Positions 10,501 through 23,873 of a stretch of DNA of 64,000 nucleotides are shown here, one piece after another (position 1 is the stretch's first letter; each line of letters opens with the position of its first letter). The notes under the pieces were generated by a model. That model saw only the letters and a list, made by a program, of their open reading frames with translations, did not search any database and was not told where the DNA came from. Position numbers and translations under genes: made by a program. The stretch comes from Apoda limacodes (lineage: Eukaryota; Arthropoda; Insecta; Lepidoptera; Limacodidae), in assembly GCA_946406115.1 (NCBI GenBank), contig OX291540.1:6816563-6880562 (forward strand), in the 5' to 3' direction.

Positions 10501-12419
10501 TGTTGTTCAAAAAATTTTATTTTTAACACCAGGAGCAGTTAGGTCTAACTGTTTATGCGTCAATCAGTCAGGACATAATATTTTATATGTATCACTGCAC
10601 TTCAATAACAGGAAGTTGAATATTACAGTATTTGACAGGCTTTATCTTCCTAAAGCGAATTCGCAGGCTAAAGCTAGTTTCAAAAGTTTCAAAGTTTGTA
10701 CCCTTTGGGAACGGAACCCTAATAATTCGAAACTCAAAATATAACAGAAACCAGACGTACGGTAACAAGAAGTGACATTTCTAAAGATACAACATTTCGA
10801 ACACGCCAAATATCGATCAAAAGATTAAAACTGTCGTCATTAAAATTGAATTAAAATCAAATATGGAATAATTTAATTCATAAAGGCTTTCTGTCGGCAT
10901 TCATAATAAATAATTAAAATTCGTCCCCAGTTTTTATGAGCCTATTTCAATTTTACCTTTTATTCCAAATGGAGCAAAGGGTGGCCCGTAAACAAAGGAT
11001 TTGAGGATCTTGATAAGAATCCTCAACAGACATTGTTGAATTGTGAAAAAAGAGATAGTTGTAAATAACCTAACAAATGCTTGTGCACAACGGGTTAGGA
11101 AAAAAGGGAAGAGAATCTTAGCATAATTTGTAATCTATACTAATCTTATATGGAGATAAAATGTGTCTCTTTGGTTGTACGTATTGGAGGAAAAAAGTGC
11201 AACTTACAAACCGATTTTTAAAATTTTTTACTAATATAAAACTACGCTATCTATGAGTAACAACCCAAGATATCATTTTTTTTGTATACCAAATAACGTT
11301 TTAGTTTCAAATATCAATTTGTAAGATTTGATTTTTGGCACAGACTTTGCTGGAGAGACTGAAAAGGATATGGGATTTTTTACTTAGCTCGCAAATTACC
11401 ACGGGAATACTTTTATCTGCGGAGCACTGTTTTCCACACCATAATTCTCACAAAAGTGCATACAATATAGCCCACTTGATCATTGATTAAGAGATTTCTG
11501 TAGATACAGAGAAGCATGAATAATACTTTAATAATGATCTAATAAAATAGAGAAGCATGAATAATACTTTAATAATGATCTAATAAAATATACAGCAGGC
11601 CACATTTTTAAGAAAGACACTATTACTTTGTGATATTTGAACCTGACTTACACAGGAAGCTCTCAAATGAGTGTGATTGAAATAACATTCAATTGAATTT
11701 TTTTAATGGTACGAGTAAGTTATATTGCACGTAAATATTTATTTATTACTGTGAATATTAAAATTTTTGGACAAATTTTCTTATATTGGAACCCGACCTG
11801 CAGTGGAAACTATCAAATTAGGACGATCAAAGTTATATTCGACCCCTCTTAATTAAAAATACATAATGCAGAGCAGAAACCCATAGGTAAGTCCTTCTGT
11901 TAGTACTAAAGCTATTAGTGCCGGAAACAACATAGACAGGGCGGAAGGCATCCCTCTCTCAAAACGGGAAAACAATGTAAATATTAAATATTGTATTTGT
12001 TTCTTTCCCGAAATACTGTAAGTATTTGTGATTTATGGATTTCATAAAATATATTACAAGGTTTATTAAAAGATAAACAATAGCAAAGTATCGGGTGATA
12101 TCTTAATGGGAATTCAGGATATATTTCTTTATTCAAACGTTTTTGTTTTAGCTGTGCCATAGTACATTTCTTACTCACGAATATCGCTAAATTACTAAGA
12201 CTCTCTACTAAGACAACTTTTTCTAAGCTGGTGGCGGAAATTAGTATTGACGCTTTTCGTATACTGAGTTAACTAATAATTATATTTTTATTTGCCTGAA
12301 TAAGGTACAAATTATGGGAATCAATTATTTACATACATGATTTATTTTACTTATTCTACCCCTTCAGGGTGTGCAAATTTTACAATTAATAATTAATTAA
12401 TTAATTTAGGTATGAATGA
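10501..12419. other. Stretch with short repeat scraps only
   Basis: At 10690-10740 there is a tail of the ACGGAACCCTAA repeat family (TACCCTTTGGGAACGGAACC). A 41-bp tandem duplication is at 11508-11589. The line near 11140-11200 (ATCTATACTAATCTTATA) resembles the start of a widespread lepidopteran non-autonomous element. No genes seen. Confidence 0.5.
11508..11589. repeat. 41-bp perfect tandem duplication
   Basis: Two identical head-to-tail units beginning AGAGAAGCATGAATAATAC occupy 11508-11548 and 11549-11589. Confidence 0.95.
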
Positions 12420-14580
12420 TTTCAATTTATCTCTTGACTGCCTTGAGGTAAAGATTTCAGCATGTTTAGGAAACTAAAAAACAAAAATATGTTCCTAATG
12501 TAGTACATGCATGGTAATGTTAACAATTTTAAATTTTGAAGTAAAGGTTTAAAAGCTTTGCATATTGCTCTTATACTCATTTTTTTAAATTTTAAAAGCC
12601 CTATTTATGTCAACAGAGTTAACCCACAACAGAAGACTGTAGTTTAACACTGATGCCACATACCCATGATACGCTGTTAGTGATGTTTCTAATGAACCCG
12701 TTTGTCTTACCCGTTTCAAAGCATAGACAAACGATCTAATTTGTTGCAAACGTTATATATTTGTGGTTTCCAATTTGTATATTTGTCAATTATGATTCCA
12801 AGAAATGCAGCAGTTTCCACTTCATGGAATTTAATTTGGAGTTAATTTAATTTATTTGAATTGTATGCAGTGAACTGTACAATATAAGTTTTTTTTTAAA
12901 TTTATGTTTAGATTGTTATTTGTCAACCACTTGATCACTTCGTTAAAATTTACGTTAATGTTATTTTCAAAGCCTTTTTTATCGTCAAATTTTATAATTA
13001 AAGTGGTAGTGGCAAAAAGAATACATTTTTCGTCAATATCAATAGGAAGGTCATAAATGTAAGTCAAAAATAGCAGTGGACCAAATATACTACCTTGCGG
13101 CACACCACATTTGTTAAATTTATATGTAGAGTAGTAGTCTTTTTTAATTGGTTGTCCATTTATCATTGTAATTTTTCTAACTTTCGTGCATTGTTGTCTA
13201 TTTATTAAGTAGTCAGATAACCAGTCGTGAGCTTTACCTCTGACGCCATATATATCTAACATATGTAGAAGGTTATTTTGTAAGACAAAACCAAAAGCTT
13301 TAGACATATCAAGTAGAATAGCGACAGTAGGTTTCCTGTTTATTTATATTTTTTGTAACAGCTTTAATAAGGTTAAAATACGCAAGTGTTATAGAGCTGT
13401 TTTTTCGGATACCGTATTGTTCTGTTCTCAATATATTGTTTTCACCTCAAAAACTATAAAGACGCGTGTAAAAAGCTCTTTCAAATATTTTAGATAAGTT
13501 CGGAACTATTGCTATTGTTACAGGACTGTATTCATTTAGATTTGACTGTTTACCTTTCTTAAATAATGTTGTAACCGTTGAAAATTTTAGTCTGTTAGGA
13601 AAGCAACCATTAAGGAAAAACAAATTAATAATGTAACTCAATGATACACTTAGTTGTTTGGCACAGACCTTAATAATTTTCGTATTTTCGTGCTTATCTC
13701 GTCATATCCAACGGTATTTGTTTTAGGAGACCTTATAATTCTAAATACTTCATTAGGATCTGTTAGTGATAAAAATATTGTATTATTTTCTCGCCATTTT
13801 CGAATTTGTATTATGTCAAGCTGTGAGCGTGTTTAATCAAACTTATAAGGAAGTAAAATAATAACTGACAAATTTCTTCTGGCTTTGAGTATAATATGTC
13901 ATCGTGCTTTATAAGTTCAATATTTTCATTTGTGGATTTAGAATTTATTTTATTTTCAATTGTGTCAAAACTGCTCTACACTTGTTTTTTTTTTTTTTTC
14001 AATGTAATTTTTTTTTTTATTCTGGCTTTGCGGAGCTTGTAGCATGCACTTTTTTAATATCTTAGTTTTTTTTTCTTGTGTTTTTCTTTTTTATATCTAT
14101 CAAATTTGTCTTTCGTTTATACTTTTGTTTATACTTGCCTTTTTTAGCTAGTCAGCCGTCATTTTGTCACTTTTTTTAGTTATTTTCACTCTAATTAATG
14201 GGAAACATAGTTTGTAAAAGAGTATAAAGGTTTCATAAAAATAGTTAAAGCATCTTCCATCTATTCTATTTTGTTTAATTCAGAGAAAGATAGAGCTGTC
14301 ATACAGTTACAGTTTTTTTTTTACATTTTCTACGCCGTAGTATTGTATTCGAACCAATAATGAAAATTTTGTTGATTATTATTGGTTTTGACACTTAGTG
14401 TTTGACCAGTTTCATGGTCAGACAACCCTAAATAATGAATTTTGCCTTTTGCCTGCAAAAAATTACCGGCAATTTGATGAAGAAAGGCTTTGTTTCTTGT
14501 CGGTTTATTTATATGGGTTTATGGGACACTTTACGTTACTGTCATAATGTAAACCATTGCATTTTTTAGTTTATTCAGCG
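12420..14580 (-). pseudogene. Jockey-type LINE: decayed endonuclease and reverse transcriptase
   Basis: Reading the minus strand from 14580 down, the end of an APE-type endonuclease is recognisable (LGLSDHETGQTL near 14407-14430, with the Ser-Asp-His signature). Then comes the linker (TDPNEVFRII, ~13770), the reverse transcriptase start (VTTLFKKGKQSNLNEY, ~13550; LSKIFERAFYTRLYSF, ~13450), QYGIRKNSSITLAYF (~13390), motif A (SKAFGFV, ~13300), motif B (GVPQGSIFGPLLF, ~13080), motif C and the thumb/C-terminus (TAAFLGIIIDKYTNWKP, ~12800; SLETSLTAYHGYVAS, ~12670). In motif A the catalytic Asp has become Gly, and the expected Asp-Asp of motif C reads Thr-Thr, so the enzyme is dead. Several frameshifts and stops break the frame; 64- and 151-codon open pieces remain. 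The 5' half of the endonuclease and ORF1 are missing or unreadable. Confidence 0.88.
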
Positions 14581-17215
14581 CCACGCTTAGTTCTCTAATT
14601 ATGCAGCGAGCAATTTGCTTCGTCTACTTTTTTTCACATCTCACAGATCAAATATCTGACATAAATATCTCATTGGTCTTCGGGGTTTTAGTAAATTTAC
14701 TGATAAGTTGCAGCTATTTCCAAAATCGCGTAATATGGAATTTTTGCAAAAATTTTATCGCAGAAATATATATATCACTTGAAGTATTGAAATAATATTA
14801 TCTTACAATACCTTCTTTTGTCTTGTGACTTAGTTCAATTTTTTCTTCGTTTATTGTCGTTTTAGTTGATTTTAATTTAATTTATTATCATCGACACAAT
14901 AAAAGACGATGACTGTATTGCCTCTTAACTAAAGACAATTCGCTACGTATTATTATTATCAAAAGCGCTATTTCCCATAGTCTCAAAATGCATATTCATC
15001 CATAAAATGCCCGTTAATTGTTAATAGAAACAGCTGTTTTTAACTTAAACATAAGTTATTTGATAATTCACCGAAATTTTATAAATAAATATGCATTTTG
15101 TGAAAATGATATAGCAATATTGATATAAATATATGCTATTTATTTATATACATATAGCATATTTAATTTTTTAGCAATTAAGGGTTGTGACAAATTGTAA
15201 TCTTATGGATTTTGGTGATTTAGTGCCCTGAAGGTTGTATGAGAAAAATCTGATTCGGATTCACCCAAATTCACGGGTTAGGAAAAATAGTGTCTATATA
15301 AATGGAAATATATAAATATATAGTATACTAATGCTCCGCGGGCCCTATATATAGCAAAAATGTTTATTTTGAATCTAGTTTATTTTTATTAATAGAAAAG
15401 TGTCAGATATTCACATGGGAAAGTGATTGACGATTTCTTCGAAAGAGATGGATGACATATAACAGCCATCTCTATAAAAAGTGATTTTTGTACAAAATTT
15501 TTTTTTGTTAAAAACTAGACGAAGCCCGCGGTTCCTACCATATATAAACCTGTTCTCCTACAAACTTTCTATCGGGATAAAAGTAACTATTCTTTATTCT
15601 TCTCCGTTCTCTGAGCTAAAAATCAAGTCAATCGTATACACCGTAACGACTTTAGGGATAATGCCCCGGAGAAAAAAATATTTCTGTGGGAACTCCTCAT
15701 TGAGATAAAGGTATTCTATAACTTTTAAAGTTAATCAAGCTATCCCAGCGCCAATAATTAACCCTCTGCTCGTTGCAGCGACGTTTATTTGATATTACAA
15801 ATAAAGACTTATATTTTAACTTTAATAACAACGTAATATAGCCAATTTTACTCGGGGATATTGTGGTGTATCTTTCTTATGGTGAGAAACTTTTCAAATT
15901 AGATCGGCAGTAGCAGAGATTGTCGTAACTTTTCATACTAAGAGGTATAACAATATGTAAATACGTAAAACATCATTGAAAATAATAAGCTTATATATGT
16001 ATAGTCATGTATTTGCAAATTATGCGAAAATTACAATCAACGACAATTTTCAATGAGTAAACGAATCGAAAATTCCGAGTGACGCAGCAACTGAAATTAC
16101 CTGTTACTGATCAAAGCCGGCCTGCAGTACGTAGTCAGTTAATCACTCAATCGGTCACCCAGCGACGTCATGCTATTGCCAACAAACACCGTGTACAATG
16201 CGAATGTCGCTGCACTAAATGTACGGCCGATGTTACGTTAACTTTGACAAGTTTTTAACCATAGTATTAAGTACAGGCAATTAGCGTGAGCTGCTTTTGA
16301 GTTATTTATGCAATTGTTGTAAAAGCGAATTCTTTTTATCGAGTGATATTTTGTGACAGCACGAGTGTTTTAAGACAAATTTCGTGCAATTGCATACCCC
16401 TTTTTTTACGATCAGCAGAAAATAATTACAATCTATATAACAAATATTTTTAAACATTACACACCACGTCAACTGATCCAAGTAATAGTAGGTAACTTTA
16501 CTGCGAATTGAACTGATTTTTGACAGTATTTTTATTTTTATAAGAACCGGGAGTACCGGAAGTCCGTTTCCTTAGCACCGAGACTGGCTACTTCTCCCAG
16601 TACCGGTAATGACTTAGTGCAAGCACATACTTTATGAAACGAGTTGCTGTAAAAACAAAATATAATACTAGTTTTGATTACTTTATTTAAAAATTAAAGT
16701 ACCTATGGGTGTATAAAAATACATACTTATTTAACTTGATAGTTACATACTGTAAGAATATAGATCACATTTTGTTTAAATCAGGCCTTTATTTGTGTGA
16801 TAGTACGAAACCATCCGTGCATGAGTCCAACTTGCTCTTGGAGAGTTGTTTTTGTCGGTCCAGATTTATACACATCAAGCAAAATGCAGTTACCTACATA
16901 AAAGAAATTTGATATGGAGTTCTTTTTGTTGGAGTTGCAACAAGTATTGTTTATATTTGTTTAAACTATTATACAAATTATTAATTTCAACGATTTACGT
17001 AATAAAAACTACTAGTTTATATGAATTTTATTGAATTTTAGTACAAAGTACCTAATAAACGAAGAAATAAATAAAACGCATATATTGGTGAGTGGACGCT
17101 CTCTTTAATTATATCACAAATACATAAAACATAAAGTAAAGTACAGTTAAAAAGCACAGGTACCTAAGCCAAAAATTGTTTGTTGTTGTCACAAAATAAC
17201 CCATAGTAACTTATA
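14581..17215. other. Stretch without recognised genes
   Basis: AT-rich. A weak match to the Helitron-type or RTE-type repeat with GGGATAAAAGTAACTATTCT lies at about 15515-15640. A patch at 16540-16620 has repeated TACCGG. Small hairpins occur (ATATGCTA/TAGCATAT at ~15135-15165). No coding signals. Confidence 0.45.
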
Positions 17216-17351
17216 GCGCAACAAACTTTTCTGACCCGGTGATCAAAAATTAAAACTACAATCGCCATATTGAAATGGTGTGAACTTACAACTACACTAG
17301 CTACACTAGATCAAATACTCAAAGTCAGAAGGTTAGAAAAGTTTGTTACAC
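17216..17351. mobile_element. Short MITE with terminal inverted repeats
   Basis: Left end AACAAACTTTTCTGACC pairs with the reverse complement of the right end, AACAAACTTTTCTAACC. Length about 136 bp. No coding content. Confidence 0.5.
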
Positions 17352-17779
17352 TTTAAATGAGTGAAGGTATACTTGTAGCAGCAATGCGCCCAGCAGTGGG
17401 CGACTTCCCATCCCAAAATGTTTAACTAAAGCTGGAGCCTACGCCTCATTTAAATTAACCAAACTGCATAAAGTAGAATAAACTCATGTGTAAGTTTAAA
17501 GAATATGTAGAATTTATAAAGGCGACATTTAAGATGCTAATGAGACTCTAAAGACTAATGTGCGAATAGCTTTGACACAAAAAAGATCTTTTTAACCAGA
17601 TAGATACTTCAAAAGATACGCACACAATGTACTGGTATTTTTGTTGCTTAATGAATTCTAACATTATGCGACACAAATGACACTTTGATTAAGTTGAATA
17701 AAAAAAATTGATTTCACCTCTCCAGCACCAAAGGGGTGGTTTTGCTGTTGAAACAGTGGGCGAAATAAATTTTTGCTGC

Positions 17780-17960
17780 GATCGTGGGACAAAGTAATTC
17801 AATGTTCGATTACTGCCTTTTGGAATTTTGCGATACTGAACAAAAAAACAACGCGATGATTGGTTTAGGAACAAATTTATTTTAATTAAATGTATAACAA
17901 CACTTTTTACATTGTTGACGTACTTAATATTTATGATTAATAACACCTACTAATAATTAA
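17780..17960 (+). repeat. Dispersed repeat C, copy 1
   Basis: Shares with 36478-36655 the blocks GGACAAAGTAATTCAATGTTCG (GAGACAAAGTAATGCAACG there), CCTTTTGGAATTTTGCGATA and ACCTACTAATAATTA, in the same order and orientation. Identity looks like about 75%. The overlapping 85-codon minus frame is not a recognisable protein. Confidence 0.65.
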
Positions 17961-19519
17961 TAGCGTTTATTTAAAAAAAAATGTTTTCGATAAAAGGGTC
18001 AAGAGTTAATTTCTGAACGCACGAAACAAAAAGAAAGCGAAACTAATTAGTAATTTTAACCTTATAGTTTATTTACGTATAAATTGTATTTTTTTTTAAA
18101 AAAACTGAGTGACTCGAGTGAGTTACGAAGGTATTACTTTCACGTGTAAACTATCTTAAAGCATACGAATTGTTAAATAATTGGCGACACTCAAAAGGTG
18201 ATGTGTTAAAAAGAATAGTTAGTACCTTATTGTTAAGAGCAGAGTATAGTAGATAGTATTTGTAAATTAGAATAAACTTATTGCTTAATATGGCCTTCAG
18301 TGTGTTCCTTCCCTAAGACCTATTTTTTTGCACTTATACAGGTTTAAAGTTCTATGTTTCACACGAGAGCAAAATATTTTAGGTCTCGTGCCTTTAAATC
18401 CCTCGCTATGCTCTATTGCTCTATATCAATTCTAAACTACTTCCCTAGCTCGGAATTTCAAGTTGGCACTCACCACAAATAACAACTTTGTCCACTTGTT
18501 GAACAAATAACTAATATCAATTTAAATATTTTTTTTTTGTATTTTGTCTCTTTTGTCATGTTTTTTCTTATGTTAGGCAATGAAACATTTTATTACTTAT
18601 TATTTCATATTCATTTTACTGAGCTATTTTCTTGGCTTATATACTTATATTAAGTAATTGAAATGCAAGTAATTTATTTACACGCGAGTATTTCTCTTTT
18701 GTTTCATATTTTATGTACGTTAATAAAAACTTTGCGGAGGTATTTGAGTATCTTGGTTGCGGTAATGTTGATTGTTGTTGTGTTATGAAAAGAAATAGAT
18801 AAGTACCTTAAGATTGTTTTTTTATGTTATAAGTATGTGTGAAGCCTGCGGCATTGCTTGTGAGGATATCGCAACTGAAAATTTTACAGGTTAACGTAAC
18901 TTTGTTTAGAGGATATTTCCATTTGTCCATTTTTAAGAGAGATTTTCAAAAGTTGTCCGAGATTTTAAACCGTGCGATAACAACTACTAACTGTGAAATG
19001 ATTTATTTACAATAATATTTTGAAGCACTTTAAAGTATGGTAACTTTTTCTAGCAATACCTTACCGTATAGGTTTGCTTTTTTCGGATTATTATATTATT
19101 TAAATAAATATAGTCTAAATCTATCAAATATATATTCCTAAAAGATAATCGTTTAGTTCGTCTTCATGATTTATAAATAAAATTTTAATTAAGTATAATT
19201 AATGGATTGGAAAATAAAAAGTATATAAAATAAAAGTATAGGTACCTGTGTATAATTTTCTGTTAATTTGTCATTTATTTGTCTTTACTGGGCGTTTTAT
19301 TTTGATATTTTTTTTCATGTCCGGGGCAATGGGATTCATGTTTGAGATTTCTATCTTGAGTTCTCCTTTTTTTAAAAAAAAACTCTTATGGCAACCCAAA
19401 CCGCTGCGCGCTCCATACAAACAAGTAAGTATAATTATTATATTACCGATTAGGTCTACAGTGTACTGTTTCTTTAATATTGTTGGGTGAAAGTATTACA
19501 GGTTTCTTGTTTTTCATAG
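17961..19519. other. Stretch without recognised features
   Basis: AT-rich with poly-T runs; nothing named. Confidence 0.5.
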
Positions 19520-19582
19520 AAACGGTCTAAAATAAAATTTTGGGCATAATAAGGCAGCTTGAAATATTATTTTAGACCGTTT
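19520..19582. repeat. 63-bp foldback
   Basis: AAACGGTCTAAAATAA (19520-19535) is followed by its exact reverse complement at 19567-19582, with a 31-base spacer. It is immediately followed by a partial copy of foldback family B. Confidence 0.8.
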
Positions 19583-19589
19583 TTAATTT

Positions 19590-19695
19590 TTTATTTTTAA
19601 GGATTTTGGAAAACTACAGACACAGATATTTTGCTTTCGATCATGTCTACAAAATTTCATCATGTTTGATGGTAAATGTAAAAAATAGCCTATTT
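19590..19695 (+). mobile_element. Foldback family B, partial copy 3
   Basis: TTAAGGATTTTGGAAAAC, then CACAGA and TCATGTCTACAAAATTTCA match the right-hand interior of the copy at 23503-23873. The arms are missing. Confidence 0.55.
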
Positions 19696-19898
19696 TTAAC
19701 TTCGTTTAAAAAGAAAAAGAAAAGAAGAGTTCTAATTTTTCTTTCTTCGAGAAGCTTAAATAAAAAGAAGAATGAAAAAATATGACAAAAAAAACCCTTA
19801 AGTAAAAGTATAGAGACAATTGTGAAGAAAATATATGTTATTTACATGCTGAAGCACCTAAGTCATAATAAATTGTATACTATGACATGTATGTATAC

Positions 19899-20053
19899 GT
19901 TACGGCTAAAACCTGAATTACGGTTACATGTAAGTTCTAGCCGGTTACAACAAAGTTTAGCCACCTAGAAGTGGGTGTTACTTAGATAACACAATCCTAA
20001 TCTAACGTTAGCCGGCTAGAACTAGGTGTAACCGCATTTCTTTTAGCCGTAAC
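19899..20053. mobile_element. MITE with GTTACGGCTAAAA ends
   Basis: Outer ends GTTACGGCTAAAA (19899-19911) and TTTTAGCCGTAAC (20041-20053) are exact reverse complements. Inside, CGGTTACATGTAAGTTCTAG pairs with the reverse complement of CTAGAACTAGGTGTAACCG, so most of the 155 bp folds back. Confidence 0.75.
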
Positions 20054-21720
20054 ACATACCTAAACCATATAATATAAGTTAACCTTTAGCTTAAATATAT
20101 ATTGTTTGAAAAACCGAAGTAGCCTAGTAAGTACCCATGAAACAAAGGTAACAGCGAAAGTTAAAAAACCACCTAAAAGGCACCTATAAATGCGCCTGCA
20201 AATCTACCAATAAGATCTGTGTCACATAACATGATTTAATTTAAAATAAACTTAAACTATGCTTAAAAACATATTTTGATTGTTACTCATTGGTATTTAA
20301 TTCAATCTTTTTTCGATTTACCTTTTATTTTATACAAAACAAAAAAAATGCAAATTCTTGGTAAAACAGCGATAACGTTAAAAATAATGTGAATAATGTG
20401 AAAACGCTACAATACCGTTAAGACTGCGATATATCCTAACATCTTACCTATATTTAATGTATATTAAAGAAAAAATTGATTTATTAATTATTTTTTTAAA
20501 AACATTAATCAGGTATTGTTTCATATTTAAAGAAACATCGCCTTGAATTTTTTTATATATAGCAACCAACAACGTGCCGCTCTGCGAGTAAATAGGTAGC
20601 ATTTGTAAAACGTAATATGCTAAGTTCAATTTATGTGAGGACGCACGCTTAAAATGGTTAAAGCTTGATTTATACTTGAGCAAGGTCACAGGCGTCTATA
20701 GTATCTTTAAATGAGACTAGATTGATAAAAATGTTAGTGCAATATAGCCATATGTCCTAAACTAATTTGGATATTCAAAAATTAAGCGTTACATAGAATA
20801 ACCACACCCTACTCAGAATTTAATGACCACGTGAAATAGCAATAGATCTTTTTCACTTTTAAATGGCTTTACTGAACCATTTAACAAATTAGGAGTTGTG
20901 AATATATTGCACTATATGCGCGATATGTCTAAAAGAGATTCAAAAGACAAGTATAGAAAAGAAAAGTATTGTCCGTCAATATAAACATGACCCGCGTGGT
21001 GGACTATTACTTAAAACACCCTCTCACTCTAGGTTTGTAATAGAAGGCCAACAGCGAGGGCATAGAAAAGCCAATTACACATGTTAATAAAAAAATGCGT
21101 TGACGGCATTAAAATCAAAAATATGAATGAGAAGGAGTGTGTTCACGTTTAGAAATCATAATCTAAAACAAACCTTATTCACTACAAGTAACGCTACACT
21201 CTGAACATCGACGTCAAGTACAATTTCATTCATGGAACGAGCTTCGTGTACCATTATTTCCAAAACAGTGACACCGCAAGAACAAAACACTATTGTTGAA
21301 CAAGTATTCAGCATGTTCTTAGAAGGTACTGTCACGCACACAATATACAACAACCTTCATTGTATAAAAAATAAAACAGTAATTACGAGTTTCAAAATGA
21401 AACGCTTCATTTCGCTGTCAACGCCAGAAAATGTCTTTATTTAAAATTTGTTGCTTTTATTTAGTAAAATCGATTGTTTTTGTATTATTGTCTCGTCCGG
21501 TCAGTTATTTATGACGCTTAGAGGCTATTTTATTGAGCGGAACAACGGAACGCAATTTCGCTCCTAATGTGACGGTACGCGATTGTTAGCACGTTGAGTA
21601 AACCGAGAAACGATTTATTTTCGAAACTGGAACGCTGCGATAGCAAATAAGTCGACGTGAAAAATGTGTTTTCTTTTATTTTTATATGTTTAGTAAGCTA
21701 GGGACCAAAGAATTTTATAA
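20054..21720. other. Stretch with one repeat scrap
   Basis: At 20985-21065 CATGACCCGCGTGGTGGACT and CACCCTCTCACTCTAGG resemble a widespread lepidopteran repeat, also seen at 38479-38560. The divergent open frames around 21156-21444 overlap on both strands and have no recognisable domain. Confidence 0.45.
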
Positions 21721-22095
21721 CTTTTAAGCCGGGTCTCCTGCTCGTGTTTTGCCGAAACATTACACAAACATGTTTTGTTTAATGCACGTGTTGTCTCCTC
21801 CTTTGGTATTGTTGTTTTGTGTTTGTTTGTAGAGAACGTATTTCAGTTTTAGAAATAGTAGACTTAGTAGATTCGGTATTAACAAGGAGAAGACAATTGA
21901 TTACCACAGATCATATATACGAACGAAATTAATAATTGTGCCCCGCCCCACTACCGTCGCGGGGGTAAATGTTTAGATGATTTAAGACGAACGTTGAAAG
22001 CAATAACTTGTTTCCATCAACAAAAACAAAGTTATAACAGCAAAAATTGTGTAATGTTTCAGCGAAACACGAGTAGGAGACCCAGCTTTAAACGC
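21721..22095. mobile_element. MITE with ~47-bp terminal inverted repeats
   Basis: The left arm (21721-21767, with GGGTCTCCTGCTCGTGTTTT and GAAACATTACACAA) matches the reverse complement of the right arm (22047-22093) at about 40 of 47 positions. The interior is AT-rich and non-coding, apart from a GC patch near 21940. The arms end in TTTAAGC/GCTTTAAA, hinting at a TTAA- or TA-type target, but this is unproven. Confidence 0.75.
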
Positions 22096-23502
22096 CAGTG
22101 GTGATGGTATTCTCAAAAATAGATTTCATGACTTTTATTAATGAAACAAACTTATACTCAGGAAAAAACAATTATATTGTTTTTAAAATATCTACCTACT
22201 TTGTTAAAAACAAGAAAAAGTAACAACAAAAAATGGTTTTCATAATAACACAATTTCAATTACAAGTCTCACTGAATCCGAGTGTTTCTTATTGACGTCT
22301 AGATTTTCATTAACAGGTTGTTTGCGCGGAAGTTTACCCTCGTTATCTATCACCGTTAGCACAGGAGCGCCAGACATCAGTCGGAAAATATACAGTGGCT
22401 TTTACTTGATGAGTAATGGTTCGACGCAAATTATATTCTTAAAAACATTACTTAAACTCGGCTGACGGTGTGTGTGTCTACGAAACTCATTAGAGCATGG
22501 GCCAGACAGGAGGCTACATAGAGTTTTATAAACCACTAACAAAATTCAAAATTTCAATACTCGCACGTTTAAAAATAATATTTACTTTTTTCTGAACCCT
22601 TTACTGGCTAAATAGAGTACGTTCAATACCTGCTGAAGACTAGTAATGCTTCATTTACTTACTTCCTTTTACACTTACATAGCTAAAGTATAAAAAAAAT
22701 TTAAAAATCACCAAGAAAATCAGAATCTAGAAGAATTTTGCAATAAAAGAGCTACGAATAATTCTGTGAAATATTCAAGTATCATTGTCACATAAAGTTT
22801 CCAATTCCTTTCACAAAATTCAGCAGTAAAAGTAAGTACTTACCGATGTATAAAACGTGCGGTAATAAATAGCGAATAGCTCCCGCGGCTGAATACAGGC
22901 GCTGCCTGGCTGAATATTATTTAGATACGTTACATTTGGAGCTCGCTCGCAGCGGAAGTAGAAATAGTGAGCACCCTGCGAGTCTGCGACGCGTCATCAC
23001 GAGTCTATTTATTTTTAAGCTCCGTTTATTCTTTGGCTCCACTGTACCTAGCATAGCATGTTTTTTAATGGATATGGCATTTTTGTATAATGGGTTTTGA
23101 GGTGAAGGGATGTAAAAAAAATGTTTTTATACACTGATCCAAAATACTAGGGTCATAGTATTAATGCAGTAGTCATATTTACCGACCCGCAGCAGGATTT
23201 AATGTCTTCCCTCGCAGATCCAGTCTACCAATCCCATTGTGGACTTCAAGTGTCTATTTTAGGGCACGTGGGTTTTGTAGCATAATGTCATGGTTGTTAC
23301 AGTAGTAATATGTAGGATGAAAATACACCAAAGAAGTTTTAGACGTTCCTAACATTATTAAACATATTTTTTTCACGTCTCACGGTAATAAAAAAGCAAC
23401 TCGACGAAAACTGTTTATCGCGCGAAACGCACTCATTTACATAAATATTGTGTATATTTAGTCGTTGCATTATTATCATTCACACACAAAGTGGCCTAAA
23501 GA
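22096..23502. other. Stretch without recognised genes
   Basis: A GC-richer block at 22860-23000 ends at the 12-base palindrome GTAAGTACTTAC (22832-22843), which would be a good splice donor on either strand. No coding frame supports an exon. Confidence 0.4.
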
Positions 23503-23873
23503 GAATACGATTCGCAGCGCCTTGCAGCGTCCTTCATACAAACGAATTTTCCTCTTATTTTTGACACTTGCTAATCAAAACAAAAAATGTTTAAGAAGTG
23601 TTCTAGGAATAAATATCTAGGTCTGAAGTGTGCCAGTGTGGGACGTATTTAATTGTATAGTTTAAAAGTTATACAGGTTTTTCATACAAATGTTTTCAAA
23701 TAAATTTAAAAGTTAAACAATTTTAAGGATTTTGGAAAACCACAGACTATATGACTTGATCTTAATCATGTCTACAAAATTTCAGTATTTATTTAATCAG
23801 CAAATGTCAAAAACAAGTGGAAAAGTCATTTGTATGAAGCACGCCGCGAGGTACTTGCTACGAGTCGTATTAT
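23503..23873. mobile_element. Foldback element family B, copy 2
   Basis: The left arm begins GAATACGATTCGCAGCGCC and includes CATACAAACGAATTTTCC; the right arm ends with GTCAAAAACAAGTGGAAAAG, TTTGTATGAAGCACGCCGCG and CGAGTCGTATTA. The arms pair over about 65 bp. Length about 370 bp; no coding content. It is the better-preserved copy in this window (compare 5080-5473). Confidence 0.78.
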
